NCBI GenBank assembly: GCA_965659845.1 | Contig: CBFHXS010000022.1 | Span: 1 to 28,343, forward strand | Reading direction: 5' to 3' | Length of the DNA: 28,343 nucleotides | DNA from: Brumimicrobium sp965659845 | GTDB taxonomy: Bacteria; Bacteroidota; Bacteroidia; Flavobacteriales_D; Crocinitomicaceae | Part shown: piece after piece, positions 8,701 through 16,705 of the stretch | Position numbering within the stretch: position 1 is the first letter of the stretch | How the letters are laid out: every line of letters begins with the position of its first letter | Translations under genes and position numbers: made by a program | The notes under the pieces: model-generated | Database searches by the model: none | The model's input: only the letters and a program-made list of their open reading frames with translations | What the model was told of the DNA's origin: nothing

Positions 8701-10169
8701 GAATGGAAATTGGTTCTACTACTGTAACTGATACTTTTGCTTTATTCTCTGGATTAGATTCTGATACTGAGTATGATGTTTATGTATCATCAGATTGTGG
8801 TTCAGGTACAGCTAACGATTGGGATGGCGTAACTTTCTATACAACATGTGCTGTATTTGCTGCACCGGTTGCTGAGAATTTCGATAATACTGACGATTGG
8901 GTTTCTGGAACAGGATTTAATAATGTTGGAGATACATTAGACAGATGTTGGAATAGAATTCCTGGTACAGGTAATTTCTTCTGGGGAACTAGATCGGGTA
9001 CTACTTCGGCATTCGCTTCAGGACCAGATACAGATGTTTCTGGTAACGGAAATTACTTGTTCACGGAAGGTTCAAACGGAAGTAATGAAGACAGTGCTTT
9101 TGTTATAACACCGCAAGTAGATTTATCTACAGTTATCGATCCATACATAACGTTTTCATACCACATGTATGGTGCAGATATTGATTCTTTAACGGTTTAT
9201 GCGTCGAATGACAATGGATTAAACTGGGATACGATCATCAAAATCTTTGGTGAACAACAAGCAGATAATTCAGATGCATGGTTAGACACCTCTTTCCAGT
9301 TGAGTGCATATGCGAATGACACAGTTACTTTTGCATTCTTGAACACACGAAGTGGTTTTAACACAGATGTTGCGATAGATGAGTTCTCTGTGCTTCCTTG
9401 TATTGGAGATGCAGGTGCTGACGGATCAAGAGATGTTTGTAGATTAGATACACTTACGGATTTGAACACGGTAGTTACAATCAACCAAACACTAGGCGGA
9501 AGATGGGATTTCCCATTGGATCAAGACTTAGTAGTTGATGATACAATGTTGAACGTTTTCTTATTGCCAGAAGGTACATATGAAGCATATTACATTGTTC
9601 CGGGTGCATGTCAAGAAGATACGGCTGTAGCAACACTTAATGTGTTCCCTCCATCTTCTGCAGGTCAAAATGGTGTAACGAATGTTTGTTTGAATGAGCC
9701 TATCAATTTATTTGATGGACTTAATGGAAATGTTGATTTAGGTGGTACTTGGTACGATCCATCAAATGATCCATTACCGAACTCTCAACCAACAGCGTCT
9801 AATATTCCTGGAAGTTATAACTTCGATTACATTACTTCAAATGGCGTGTGTCCAGCGGATACTGCACTTGTAGAGGTAATTGTTAACGGTGATTGTGATT
9901 GGTTGTCTATCGGTGAAGAAGAACTGAACGAAATTTCAGTTTATCCAAACCCTGCAACAAATGTGATCAATATTGTGAATCCTGCTAATACATCTGCTCT
10001 TAAAGTAGAGATCTTTGATGTAAACGGTAGAATAGTAGCAACTGATAACAACGCATTAGAGAACTCAACAGAGGGATCTATTGCTATCGATCACTTAGAA
10101 ACCGGAATTTACACACTACGTGTATACGGTGAAAATGGTCAAAAGACCTTCAAGATCGTGAAGAAGTAG
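5745..10169 (+). CDS. Giant multidomain T9SS-secreted protein (GEVED, Ig-like, SprB-type, MAM-like domains)
   Basis: 1474 residues with a clear signal peptide (MKKKLLLLSS to SSAQ, cut near 21). Domains read by eye: GEVED (about 60-175, with GEAWIDFNGDEVFD); two near-identical Ig-like units (180-265, 266-350); a domain with DSWGDGWNG (385-485); Ig-like/CHU_C-type (486-543); SprB-like repeat (546-617); beta-sandwich (634-805); Ig-like (808-866); second SprB-like repeat (870-942); fibronectin III-like (945-1035); MAM/jelly-roll-like (1036-1219); two Ig-like (1221-1382); T9SS type A sorting domain (1396-1474, starting ISVYPNPATN, with GIYTLRV and a basic end). It should be exported by Sec, cross the outer membrane by T9SS and stay at or leave the cell surface, probably in adhesion or carbohydrate binding. 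No catalytic motif seen. Monocistronic, between a promoter at 5708 and a terminator at 10192. Confidence 0.9.
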   Translation: MKKKLLLLSSLLGFGSFISSAQYCAGGPSSTGDSNIESVTATGENATSISYTGCPGVAGVEDQTTQEIDLIKGQTYSVDIQFGTCGGNYGGAGEAWIDFNGDEVFDAATESIGASSGTPGSAPWDAPVTFTFTVPCTATVGVTRMRVIQEEGGSNPLDPCGSFTWGSSIDFSINVVAGISAPPIPVQDPGSPSCTTGSDLTLSGTPGTGIEWYWQGTDASGTSTADPATNPYNVTTNGTYYARAFDTNNSVWSCESSSVVVSNFALPSAPVAPVPDEDPACELSGGTNLTIAAAPSGQEYYWQGTNATGTSQTDPATAPFPVATGGTYYVAAYETATQCWSPTTAVTVNMSDFAPNEPNAVNAEISECSGSTSIILEAEATSSQTLTYTIDMFDSWGDGWNGNLVEVFADGNLIATLGGTFTAGSAAQETFTVLEGVELTTGVATGGFAATECSFDILDENNTVVGSGDNATGITPYNVPMSTYSLNWYDSAVGGTLLGTGTTFEAVGSSVMPTAVVGTYTFYIEQSNGCVSATRDSVVVTISDVNVELIGTNESCTDYADGSITIDNALCGVAPFQFSTDGGTTFVSDLTGLSAGTYDVIVQDDNGSTSVTYTVVLDTNETQIPGAPVAVDTLAYGCTGVASIELEVQSPLTTDTLFTTFDAGNGCGGGNMFDLTTNASPVTVTDVTINPSSTGAQTLTVYIKTTGGYAGSQTVAGDWSTIGSYPITTTADTPLLVSIDDFTIPANTTYGVYVEYDANYTNMTAGTAFTSADLTLETGDGLCSSFGGVNTGRAFNGVVHYTAGLDVDFEWYDTPNADNIQGINTPFEAVGTSVLPTATDGTYEFWAFSNFNGCYSEEGTLIEVNVAPVNINVEGLTVTCNGSATGSLAVTDTLCGAVPFTYSVDGGTFGVIPTDLLPGQHSVIVEDDNGDQSAEYFFIVDDTLGPQNIVMNIINPDGGEAGWNAGALETSWTVEWGPVGFTPGMGMEIGSTTVTDTFALFSGLDSDTEYDVYVSSDCGSGTANDWDGVTFYTTCAVFAAPVAENFDNTDDWVSGTGFNNVGDTLDRCWNRIPGTGNFFWGTRSGTTSAFASGPDTDVSGNGNYLFTEGSNGSNEDSAFVITPQVDLSTVIDPYITFSYHMYGADIDSLTVYASNDNGLNWDTIIKIFGEQQADNSDAWLDTSFQLSAYANDTVTFAFLNTRSGFNTDVAIDEFSVLPCIGDAGADGSRDVCRLDTLTDLNTVVTINQTLGGRWDFPLDQDLVVDDTMLNVFLLPEGTYEAYYIVPGACQEDTAVATLNVFPPSSAGQNGVTNVCLNEPINLFDGLNGNVDLGGTWYDPSNDPLPNSQPTASNIPGSYNFDYITSNGVCPADTALVEVIVNGDCDWLSIGEEELNEISVYPNPATNVINIVNPANTSALKVEIFDVNGRIVATDNNALENSTEGSIAIDHLETGIYTLRVYGENGQKTFKIVKK

Positions 10170-10191
10170 TGGTGAAAACCAAATAATTAAG

Positions 10192-10222
10192 AAAGGCGGA
10201 TTCGAAAGAGTCCGCCTTTTTT
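10192..10222 (+). terminator. Strong Rho-independent terminator with GAAA tetraloop
   Basis: AAGGCGGATTC-GAAA-GAGTCCGCCTT followed by TTTT. The stem is about 11 bp with one G-T pair and a GNRA loop. It sits 23 nt after the stop of the giant T9SS gene. Because that gene and the peroxidase converge here, and the opposite strand also ends the stem in TTTC, it may act weakly in both directions. Confidence 0.85.
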
Positions 10223-10242
10223 GTTTTGAATAGGAACCTATG

Positions 10243-12084
10243 TTATTTAAATGGATTGTCATCCAAAGATTTCAAGAAATGTTTTAGGTTCAACTTCTCA
10301 CGTTGTGTTAAGTGCAAGCTATCGCCTGGTAACGTTTGATTTGGAACATCAAGTGCTAATCCAATTCCTCCCCCTACATCATAGAATTCAATCACTTTAT
10401 CTAGTGAACTATAAACACCGTTATGCATATAAGGCGCAGTTTGATTAATATTCCTTACTGTCGGTGTTTTAAATGCATGTTTATAGAACGTGGCTTGCTC
10501 TTTAAGAAGATGGTTCATGTACCTCCCTGGATCTGGGTCTATTTGAAATGGTGCTTCTGGCGTGCTCGGAACACCAAGAACTTCCGATTCTGATTCAGAA
10601 TACTCTGGAGGAAGCAATCCACTAAAGGTAGGAGGGAAGTGACACGTTGCACAAGCTGCCTTGCCCATAAATAAGTTAAATCCTGCTATGGTAGCTTCAT
10701 CAAGATCATTCGTTTCGTTTCTGATCATTTTATCGAATGCTGATTCAAAAGATGTTAAACTAGCTACATACGCGCTCATTGCATTTGTGATTGTATTCTT
10801 TGTGATTCCTTCAGCACCATAAATAGCTATCATTTTAGATGAGAAATCTTCATCTTGTTTAAGATTTGCTATGATGCTGTCGTAACGTGTGTTGAACTCA
10901 ATAGGGTTGAGCACAACGTGGTCCATTTGAAAAGCGAGACGATCTACGCGCATATCGTGAAAGTATCGCTCGGCATAAACTGCATTGATCAAGGTTGGAG
11001 AATTACGTTTTCCAGCACCTCCATTTGTAAGATCTTTAGAAAGAGGTAACCCATCTGTAAATGCTTTACTCGGATGGTGACATGAAGCGCAACTGTGTTT
11101 TCCACTTTTAGATAAACGTTGATCAAAAAATAAAGCTTCTCCTAGTTTGATTCTGTTTTCGTCTTCACCAAAAGTGTGTTCTGAAAAAAACGATTTATTC
11201 AGGAAATTATCTGCATATAGACTCTCAGCTAAATAGTTTACGGGTCGCTGTAATTTGGAAAATCGTTGACCAGGTAATTCAATTTGCAGCGCTCTTTGAA
11301 TTTTAAGTGAATGACGCCATAACGGATCTAGAATTTCCTTGATAAATGTGAAGCGATCAAAGGTTTCAAACGAAGCTGCTTCTAACTCCTGAGCTGCTTT
11401 TTTCGCTAATTTAATGTTTTTAGTATAGGCTTGCTCAGGTATATATTTCTTGTAGAATCCTAATAGGGATGAATAACTTTTAAAAAATTGAGCTGCGTCT
11501 TTCAGACTAGGATCAGTATTTCCAGGGGCATCAAAGCCTGTTATACCCATTGTATTGATTCTGATGATTCCATATCTCAAAGCTTCGAAAATGACTGGAT
11601 CAGTTACGTATCTAGTTGAAAACAAAGTAGTGTAAAGCGATAAGTTGTCTTTGAGTTTATCTACCATTGTAACAATAGCATCATTATCCTCTGATGTATA
11701 TATCATTTCCTCTATGCGTTGAAAGCCTTTTGGTTCCAAAATAGTCATGTCAGGAACTTTTTTCTGCAGTTTGGGAAGTGGTGCACCATTTATACCTTCA
11801 GAAAAACTTTGAGGGTCTGCATAGTAATAGATGAATTCAAGTTGCTTGAACTGTCTTTTCAATTGATGAAACTCTTCTCTAACTTTTGATGCTTCAGTTT
11901 TTTTACTCTTTAATAGGTTTGCAAATTGAACTGTGGATTCTAACAATGAATCATGCTTAGTGATAACCCACTTTAGGGATTGTTGATCAGGTGATGCTTC
12001 AATTGAGTAATATACATCGTTGCGCATAAAAGAAAGCGTTATGATGCCTAGTAAAAGTATCGTGAATGAGATTAACGTTTTCAT
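10243..12084 (-). CDS. Di-haem cytochrome c peroxidase (CcpA/MauG family) with long helical N-terminal extension
   Basis: 613 residues. An N-terminal hydrophobic segment (2-20) directs it to the periplasm. The C-terminal half (about 305-613) is a di-haem cytochrome c peroxidase with two haem sites, CASCH (332-336) and CATCH (478-482), plus the family segments GxxLFFDxRLS, NSPTLINAVY, PTVRNI and APYMHNG. It would reduce hydrogen peroxide using electrons from small c-type cytochromes, or act as a MauG-type oxidase. Residues about 30-300 are an additional mostly alpha-helical region, with EGINGAPL and WRHSLKIQ segments. It could be an imelysin-like domain, though I cannot show the imelysin metal motif. 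It starts 74 nt after the PhoX-like gene on the same strand, with a stem-loop between, so the two may share a transcript. Confidence 0.88.
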   Translation of the reverse strand: MKTLISFTILLLGIITLSFMRNDVYYSIEASPDQQSLKWVITKHDSLLESTVQFANLLKSKKTEASKVREEFHQLKRQFKQLEFIYYYADPQSFSEGINGAPLPKLQKKVPDMTILEPKGFQRIEEMIYTSEDNDAIVTMVDKLKDNLSLYTTLFSTRYVTDPVIFEALRYGIIRINTMGITGFDAPGNTDPSLKDAAQFFKSYSSLLGFYKKYIPEQAYTKNIKLAKKAAQELEAASFETFDRFTFIKEILDPLWRHSLKIQRALQIELPGQRFSKLQRPVNYLAESLYADNFLNKSFFSEHTFGEDENRIKLGEALFFDQRLSKSGKHSCASCHHPSKAFTDGLPLSKDLTNGGAGKRNSPTLINAVYAERYFHDMRVDRLAFQMDHVVLNPIEFNTRYDSIIANLKQDEDFSSKMIAIYGAEGITKNTITNAMSAYVASLTSFESAFDKMIRNETNDLDEATIAGFNLFMGKAACATCHFPPTFSGLLPPEYSESESEVLGVPSTPEAPFQIDPDPGRYMNHLLKEQATFYKHAFKTPTVRNINQTAPYMHNGVYSSLDKVIEFYDVGGGIGLALDVPNQTLPGDSLHLTQREKLNLKHFLKSLDDNPFK

Positions 12085-12102
12085 AATCGTATTAATTAAG
12101 TA

Positions 12103-12131
12103 GTCCCCAGTAGTTCAAAACCACTGGGGAC
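12103..12131 (-). promoter_or_regulatory. Stem-loop between the PhoX-like and peroxidase genes
   Basis: A 13-bp inverted repeat with one A-C mismatch (GTCCCCAGT / ACTGGGGAC core) closes a 3-nt loop. On the minus strand it lies 27 nt after the PhoX-like stop and 18 nt before the peroxidase ATG. No T-run follows (TACTTAATTAA), so it is not a classical terminator. It may be an mRNA-stabilising or attenuating hairpin. Confidence 0.55.
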
Positions 12132-12158
12132 ATAGTAAAACTTATAGGTTGATTCTTA

Positions 12159-15100
12159 TTATTGAATGATCAACTTTTTAGTTTGACCCATTTCATTTTT
12201 GATATAGTACGTTCCTGGATTAACACCCATGATATCGATCATTTTAGTGTCACGCTCAACACGAATCAATTTACCTTGACTATTGTATATCGCTATATCC
12301 ATTGCTTCATCTAAGTAGATGTATCTTGAAGTAGGGTTTGGATAAACATTGAACCCATTGGATTGAGCTTCTTGCATTTCTAGACCAACATCATCCATTT
12401 TATCCCACCCGGTAAGTGCTATTGTAAGCGAGTTATTGTAAGGGAAAGGATTGGCAGTTGAAGGGTGTTGAGAGTTAAAGAATAATGTCTTTCCATCCGG
12501 AGTAGCACGAACACCTGTGATTTCAGCACCAACTGGAGTCTGCGCAATACGAACTAAGTCGTTTAGACTTGGGTTCTGTATAGACATATCCAAAAGGTAA
12601 AGTTCACATGAACGATTTGATATTCCAGCAGGCATTCTTCCGTGAGATGTACCATTTAAGTCTTCACAAATTACCATGTATGTAGATTGATCTACTGTCA
12701 TGAATGTTAAACCATCAGGATTCGATAAGTGAATGTCTGGATAGCTTGAAATTGGAACATTTGGCTCATTGTGAAACTCAGGTCCAGCCTCAAGTGTTAC
12801 CGAAACTTCATCAGTAGCTACATCAAGCATAATGATTCGCCCGTAGTAGTCTACGTAGTCACCACTCATTGGATCCGTACCTTGACCTGCAGCTCTATCA
12901 GTGTGGTGTTGCGCAACAACTCCACCCTTGTGCATTTCATCGATCCAACGTCCAGCAGGATTATCTCTACCTGTTTCTGTAAGGTATATGTTTCCATCAT
13001 TATCGTTGTATGCAACCCACTCTAAACGGTTGAACATTGTTGCACCTGCATTCAATGCCTCTTCTTCGAAATTCAACATTTTGTCGAATTGACCATTGTC
13101 GATCTCAACCCATTTTTCTCCGTCGAAACCATTCACATTATATATAGATACTGAACCGTTTAAGTCATCTGGCTCATTAGTAGAAACTAAGTATGAGTTT
13201 CCATCAGGACTGTTAGCTCCTTCTATGAAGATCAAACCTTCTGGACTTTCATCCACTCCATTCTTGTTGAAGTAATGAACATACGCTGAGTTTGCTGGAT
13301 CAGTAATATCATAAACCATCACCCCAGCTGTTCTTTCAAGACCAATGAAAGCAAAAGTTTTTCCTCCTACTTCTCCTACAGTTATAGATTCAGGCTCACT
13401 TCCCTTGTCATCATCTCTATTGTCAGCATAGTTTCCTTCAAACCGCTCTGCCATGATCTGTCCAAATTCATTACCATTATCGTAAATGATATTTCCGTTA
13501 AGATCCCAGATGGTAAATGAACGTCCTCCATATGAGTAAAGCATATCAAAGTCACCATCATCATCAATATCTCCTTGTGATGTAGTTATTTTTAATCTTC
13601 CAAGATTTTCATCTTGCTGAAGAACTGAAGCATTCGGGAATGCAGTTGGATCTAGAACTAGATCTTTTACTCTTGCCTCTTCGGAATAACCATCGTAGTC
13701 TCGAGCATCACCTTCGTTCGCAGTAATGATGTAGTCTGTTCCACCAATTGTAATCACTTCGATTGCATCAGGCATATACATACCAACAACGTTGTCATAT
13801 TGAACAAAGTTACCGATCATTCCATCGTCATCTGAAGCGTCAATTGCGTTTTCAGCTAAAGAATAGTCTTTATATCCTAAGGCAATCACATCTGAAACAG
13901 ATGCAGTTTGCAAATCAATAACTAAGATTGCATTGTTTTCTTGACATGCGACATATGCAGTAGTGCTGTTATCGTTTATCGTAACGTATTCTGGTTCTAA
14001 ATCCTCTGCGATTGTTGACGGTATAACCGAGTTCATATTGTGTGAACCAATAGAGTATAGGCTATCTTGAGGATATACTCTCCATTCAGAATCCATTGAG
14101 TTTGTCCCAGCACCAGTTGCAAAATCCGTACTTCCATCAATGATTTGAGGCTTTCGAACCAAGGTATAGTCTCTTGTAGCATCAGTGATACCGGCAACAT
14201 CCCATCCATCTCCTGGGTCTGGACCCATAACTCCGATTTCATCTATAATAGTGTATACAGTTGCTGTAGCCCCAGCTTGCGTCAAAGCAAAGTAATCATC
14301 TCCATTACTCAAGAAGTTGAATGACTGGTCTCCTTCAGCTATGATGTCAGCACTTGCACTCGGGTGATATACAACATAAGAATCACCATCAGCAAGCATG
14401 GTACCTGGAGCGAAAGTTACGTTGTCCGGATAGTCAAATTCTCCAGCATTATCACAACCATTGCTGCAGCTTGAAAGAGAGTAATTACTCAAGTCAACTG
14501 CTGCTCCTGTTCCATTGTATATTTCAATGTACTTGTTATTTGAGCTACCTTCACTGTATTCAGAGAAGAATAAGTCAGTTGAAGCTGGACCAGGCTTTTG
14601 TCCGAATATACGAACACCTTGAACATCTCCAGGAGTTAAACCAGTTAAAGAAACTTGAGTAACGGTTGCAGAAGCTGCACCACCAGAAACATCAATGATA
14701 GATACCGAACCTTCAGGATCTATTGTATAATCATCGTTCGGCTCTCCTTCATTAGCGACAACAACTTTGCTTCCATCAGGTGTGAACGTTAACATATCAG
14801 GAAGCACTCCTACCGTTACTGCATTTATAAAAGTATAAGTGTCATCAAAAAATACTACTTGACCAGCGTTTTGAACAACTGCATCTGGAATAGAAACTGC
14901 GATCACGCCGTTATAAACTGCAACTGACGTTGGCTCACCATAAGATGAAAGGTCTATAAAGTCAATACTGTCTAATTGGTTCGTATTTGCAAAAGAGCTC
15001 ACTAGAATACCTAGGTCATTGCTATTTGTTGAATAAACTCTTTCGTTTATATCATCGTACGCCGAAATTTCTGAGAATGCATTCTCAAGAGAAGTACGGT

Positions 15101-16001
15101 GAGACAAACGTAATTGCTCATCATCTGCACGATATGCGTAAAGTTTACCAGAAGTAAAATCTCCAGGAGTATCAGCCACGAATTTTGACAATATACCAGG
15201 GGTGTTATCAGCCCCTGTATAAACAGTTTGATTGTCCGGCATTATCACACCACCTTCGAATGGTTGACGACCCCAGTTGTATTGTTTACGAATTGCAACT
15301 GCTTCTTGAGGATCAATTTCAACCATCCAGTTGAAGTTTTCAAACTTTTTGATCGTTTCTCCATCTGCAATTGAAATCCCCGAACCGTTAATCGTGAAAT
15401 CAGTTGTATCTAGCACTCCTGCGCCATCAGCGTAAATAGAGGAGTTACTGCTTCTGAACCATTCTTCAGCTGTCCAGATACGTCCATCTGCTTCTGATGT
15501 GATTCCTCCACAGTTCATTCCTGTTTCACCAACAGTATTCGCGAAGTCAACGTTAAAATATTTTCCTGTACGACCATCTGCCAATGTTTGTTCCACAACT
15601 ACAATTGAATCAGAGTCTGCATCACGTGCTATTTTGAAAACCGTCATTCCTCCACCGTCTCCAATGTTTGGATCTGATGAAATCATTTCATGATTCACTG
15701 AAACCCAACCAAGATGGCCTGAGTTCGGATCAGTATCCGGAGTAAATCCAATAAAGTCATGCCATTGTTTCGCTGGATAAGCGCCGGCAGGGTTGCCATA
15801 AGTGGCAGTTGTTTGGACAGTATCGTGTCCACCGATGAAGATTACTTGTTTTTGAAGTGGGGACGAAGGAACGATCACTTCATCTGGCACCAGTTCAAAT
15901 TCAATTTCTGGATCAAACCCGATTTGAGCGGATAATAAACCAGTCACAAACAATGAGCCTATTAAGGTAAAGACCCGTTGTGAAAAGTACTTGTTTTTCA
16001 T
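12159..16001 (-). CDS. Secreted PhoX-like (DUF839) protein with nested choice-of-anchor I and lamin-tail domains and T9SS sorting domain
   Basis: 1280 residues with signal peptide (1-25, ending LLSA/Q). Residues about 45-293 match the first part of PhoX-type calcium/iron alkaline phosphatase propellers: GHLGWVSVNHE, NCGGITS with Cys164 where PhoX has its iron-ligand Cys, and GKLYAYRAD. Residues about 961-1205 match the remaining blades: GEKWVEI, AGATMFNRLEWVAYN, YLTETGRDN, SNPDGLTF. Between them, 294-960 is a choice-of-anchor I domain (AYDDINERVYSTNS, FTPDGSKVVVANEGEP, VYDITDPANSAYVHY), itself split at about 475-655 by a lamin-tail domain (FFSEYSEGSSNNKYIEIYN). A T9SS type A sorting domain ends the protein (1216-1280, NVYPNPTS). 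Likely exported; probably a phosphoesterase or surface-binding protein. Whether it is catalytic cannot be told from sequence alone. No clear TAnnTTTG element seen upstream. Confidence 0.85.
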   Translation of the reverse strand: MKNKYFSQRVFTLIGSLFVTGLLSAQIGFDPEIEFELVPDEVIVPSSPLQKQVIFIGGHDTVQTTATYGNPAGAYPAKQWHDFIGFTPDTDPNSGHLGWVSVNHEMISSDPNIGDGGGMTVFKIARDADSDSIVVVEQTLADGRTGKYFNVDFANTVGETGMNCGGITSEADGRIWTAEEWFRSSNSSIYADGAGVLDTTDFTINGSGISIADGETIKKFENFNWMVEIDPQEAVAIRKQYNWGRQPFEGGVIMPDNQTVYTGADNTPGILSKFVADTPGDFTSGKLYAYRADDEQLRLSHRTSLENAFSEISAYDDINERVYSTNSNDLGILVSSFANTNQLDSIDFIDLSSYGEPTSVAVYNGVIAVSIPDAVVQNAGQVVFFDDTYTFINAVTVGVLPDMLTFTPDGSKVVVANEGEPNDDYTIDPEGSVSIIDVSGGAASATVTQVSLTGLTPGDVQGVRIFGQKPGPASTDLFFSEYSEGSSNNKYIEIYNGTGAAVDLSNYSLSSCSNGCDNAGEFDYPDNVTFAPGTMLADGDSYVVYHPSASADIIAEGDQSFNFLSNGDDYFALTQAGATATVYTIIDEIGVMGPDPGDGWDVAGITDATRDYTLVRKPQIIDGSTDFATGAGTNSMDSEWRVYPQDSLYSIGSHNMNSVIPSTIAEDLEPEYVTINDNSTTAYVACQENNAILVIDLQTASVSDVIALGYKDYSLAENAIDASDDDGMIGNFVQYDNVVGMYMPDAIEVITIGGTDYIITANEGDARDYDGYSEEARVKDLVLDPTAFPNASVLQQDENLGRLKITTSQGDIDDDGDFDMLYSYGGRSFTIWDLNGNIIYDNGNEFGQIMAERFEGNYADNRDDDKGSEPESITVGEVGGKTFAFIGLERTAGVMVYDITDPANSAYVHYFNKNGVDESPEGLIFIEGANSPDGNSYLVSTNEPDDLNGSVSIYNVNGFDGEKWVEIDNGQFDKMLNFEEEALNAGATMFNRLEWVAYNDNDGNIYLTETGRDNPAGRWIDEMHKGGVVAQHHTDRAAGQGTDPMSGDYVDYYGRIIMLDVATDEVSVTLEAGPEFHNEPNVPISSYPDIHLSNPDGLTFMTVDQSTYMVICEDLNGTSHGRMPAGISNRSCELYLLDMSIQNPSLNDLVRIAQTPVGAEITGVRATPDGKTLFFNSQHPSTANPFPYNNSLTIALTGWDKMDDVGLEMQEAQSNGFNVYPNPTSRYIYLDEAMDIAIYNSQGKLIRVERDTKMIDIMGVNPGTYYIKNEMGQTKKLIIQ

Positions 16002-16489
16002 TTTACTAGAATTTTTAGTTTAGAATTCGCAGCAAAATTGCTCAAGTTCTAACCGTAAGGAGTAAAATGAATTTTATCAGTAGTTTAAATCAATTGTTGT
16101 TTCCATTAACTACATATTACGTATGAAGTGTATAATATTAAATTTATAAAAAATGGATTTAAGAATACATTAAGTGAAACAACAGTTGTCTTAGTCAGTG
16201 TGAAAAACAGGACTTTTTGAATTGAGTTTTGGGTTTGTTAAGGAAAGTTTATCAGAGCGTATTCATAGCTAAATTAGCTTAGCATTAGAGTTGAGTTTTG
16301 AAAAGAATACTATTTTGAGAGAGGGTATTCTTTCTTGAATTATTCAGTTTAGAAAGGGTATGACAGCGAGAATGAAGTAAAACAGAAACTTCCTTTTCAT
16401 TCTGCTTCTCTTTCTATTTTTGTATGCGGCGCGAGAAGCGAATGCTGATGAAACTATCAGTATCTTGACTGACTGCATCACTTAAATGC
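16002..16489. other. Intergenic stretch without a recognisable gene
   Basis: AT-rich, with stops in all frames. It holds the 5' leader of the PhoX-like gene and one inverted repeat (listed separately). I see no tRNA, no convincing small ORF and no TAnnTTTG element placed for the PhoX-like gene. Confidence 0.6.
16302..16333. repeat. Inverted repeat (9-bp perfect stem)
   Basis: AAAGAATAC at 16302-16310 and GTATTCTTT at 16325-16333 form a perfect 9-bp stem with a 14-nt loop. Neither side has a long T-run, so a terminator role is weak. It could be an operator-like palindrome or chance in AT-rich DNA. Confidence 0.35.
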
Positions 16490-16553
16490 TCGTACTCCCG
16501 AAAGATTCCCGATTTAATCACAAAGCATCTATCGAGTTATGATAAAAAAAAGC
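16490..16553 (-). pseudogene. Decayed tRNA-Leu-like copy C
   Basis: On the minus strand this stretch lines up with the intact tRNA-Leu at 16609-16690 from the first acceptor bases (ATGC) through AACTcGaTAGAtGC and the variable arm (CTTTCGGGAGT), then loses similarity in the T-arm. The variable-arm and anticodon-arm part, 16494-16515, matches decayed copy B (17036-17057) at 21 of 22 bases, better than it matches the intact gene. The acceptor stem is destroyed (a T-run replaces CCCGGG), so it cannot be functional. Confidence 0.65.
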
Positions 16554-16570
16554 ATATTCTATAGAAAGTA

Positions 16571-16604
16571 AAAACCCCATAAACATTGCTGTCTATGAGG
16601 TTTT
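16571..16604 (-). terminator. Terminator downstream of tRNA-Leu
   Basis: On the minus strand AAAACCTCATA pairs with TATGGGGTTTT (11 bp, one T-G pair) around a 12-nt loop, and the T-run continues as TTTTT. It starts 5 nt after the tRNA discriminator base. Confidence 0.75.
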
Positions 16605-16608
16605 CTAG

Positions 16609-16690
16609 TACCCGGGGCGGGAATCGAACCCGCACTCCCGAAAGAATTGGATTTTGAATCCAACGCGTCTACCAGTTCCGCCACCCGGGC
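16609..16690 (-). tRNA. tRNA-Leu (anticodon CAA)
   Basis: 82 nt, class II, with a long variable arm. The acceptor stem GCCCGGG pairs with CCCGGGT (terminal G-T pair) and the discriminator is A. The anticodon arm TTGGA-TTCAAAA-TCCAA gives anticodon CAA, reading UUG. The variable arm is TTCTTTCGGGAG, and the T-arm GCGGG-TTCGATT-CCCGC is perfect. CCA is not encoded (ACT follows). It has its own promoter (16706-16735) and terminator (16571-16604), and is the only intact member of a three-copy locus. Confidence 0.97.
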
Positions 16691-16705
16691 ATTATTTGGG
16701 AACTA

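Noticed and set aside
14354..14662. Plus-strand ORF of 102 codons inside the PhoX-like gene
   Set aside because: Lies antisense to the choice-of-anchor I and lamin-tail coding sequence; no domain, no RBS, odd His/Gln/Leu-rich composition.
16302..16333. Inverted repeat as a terminator
   Set aside because: Perfect 9-bp stem but no adjacent T-run on either strand and no gene ending nearby, so it is listed only as a repeat.
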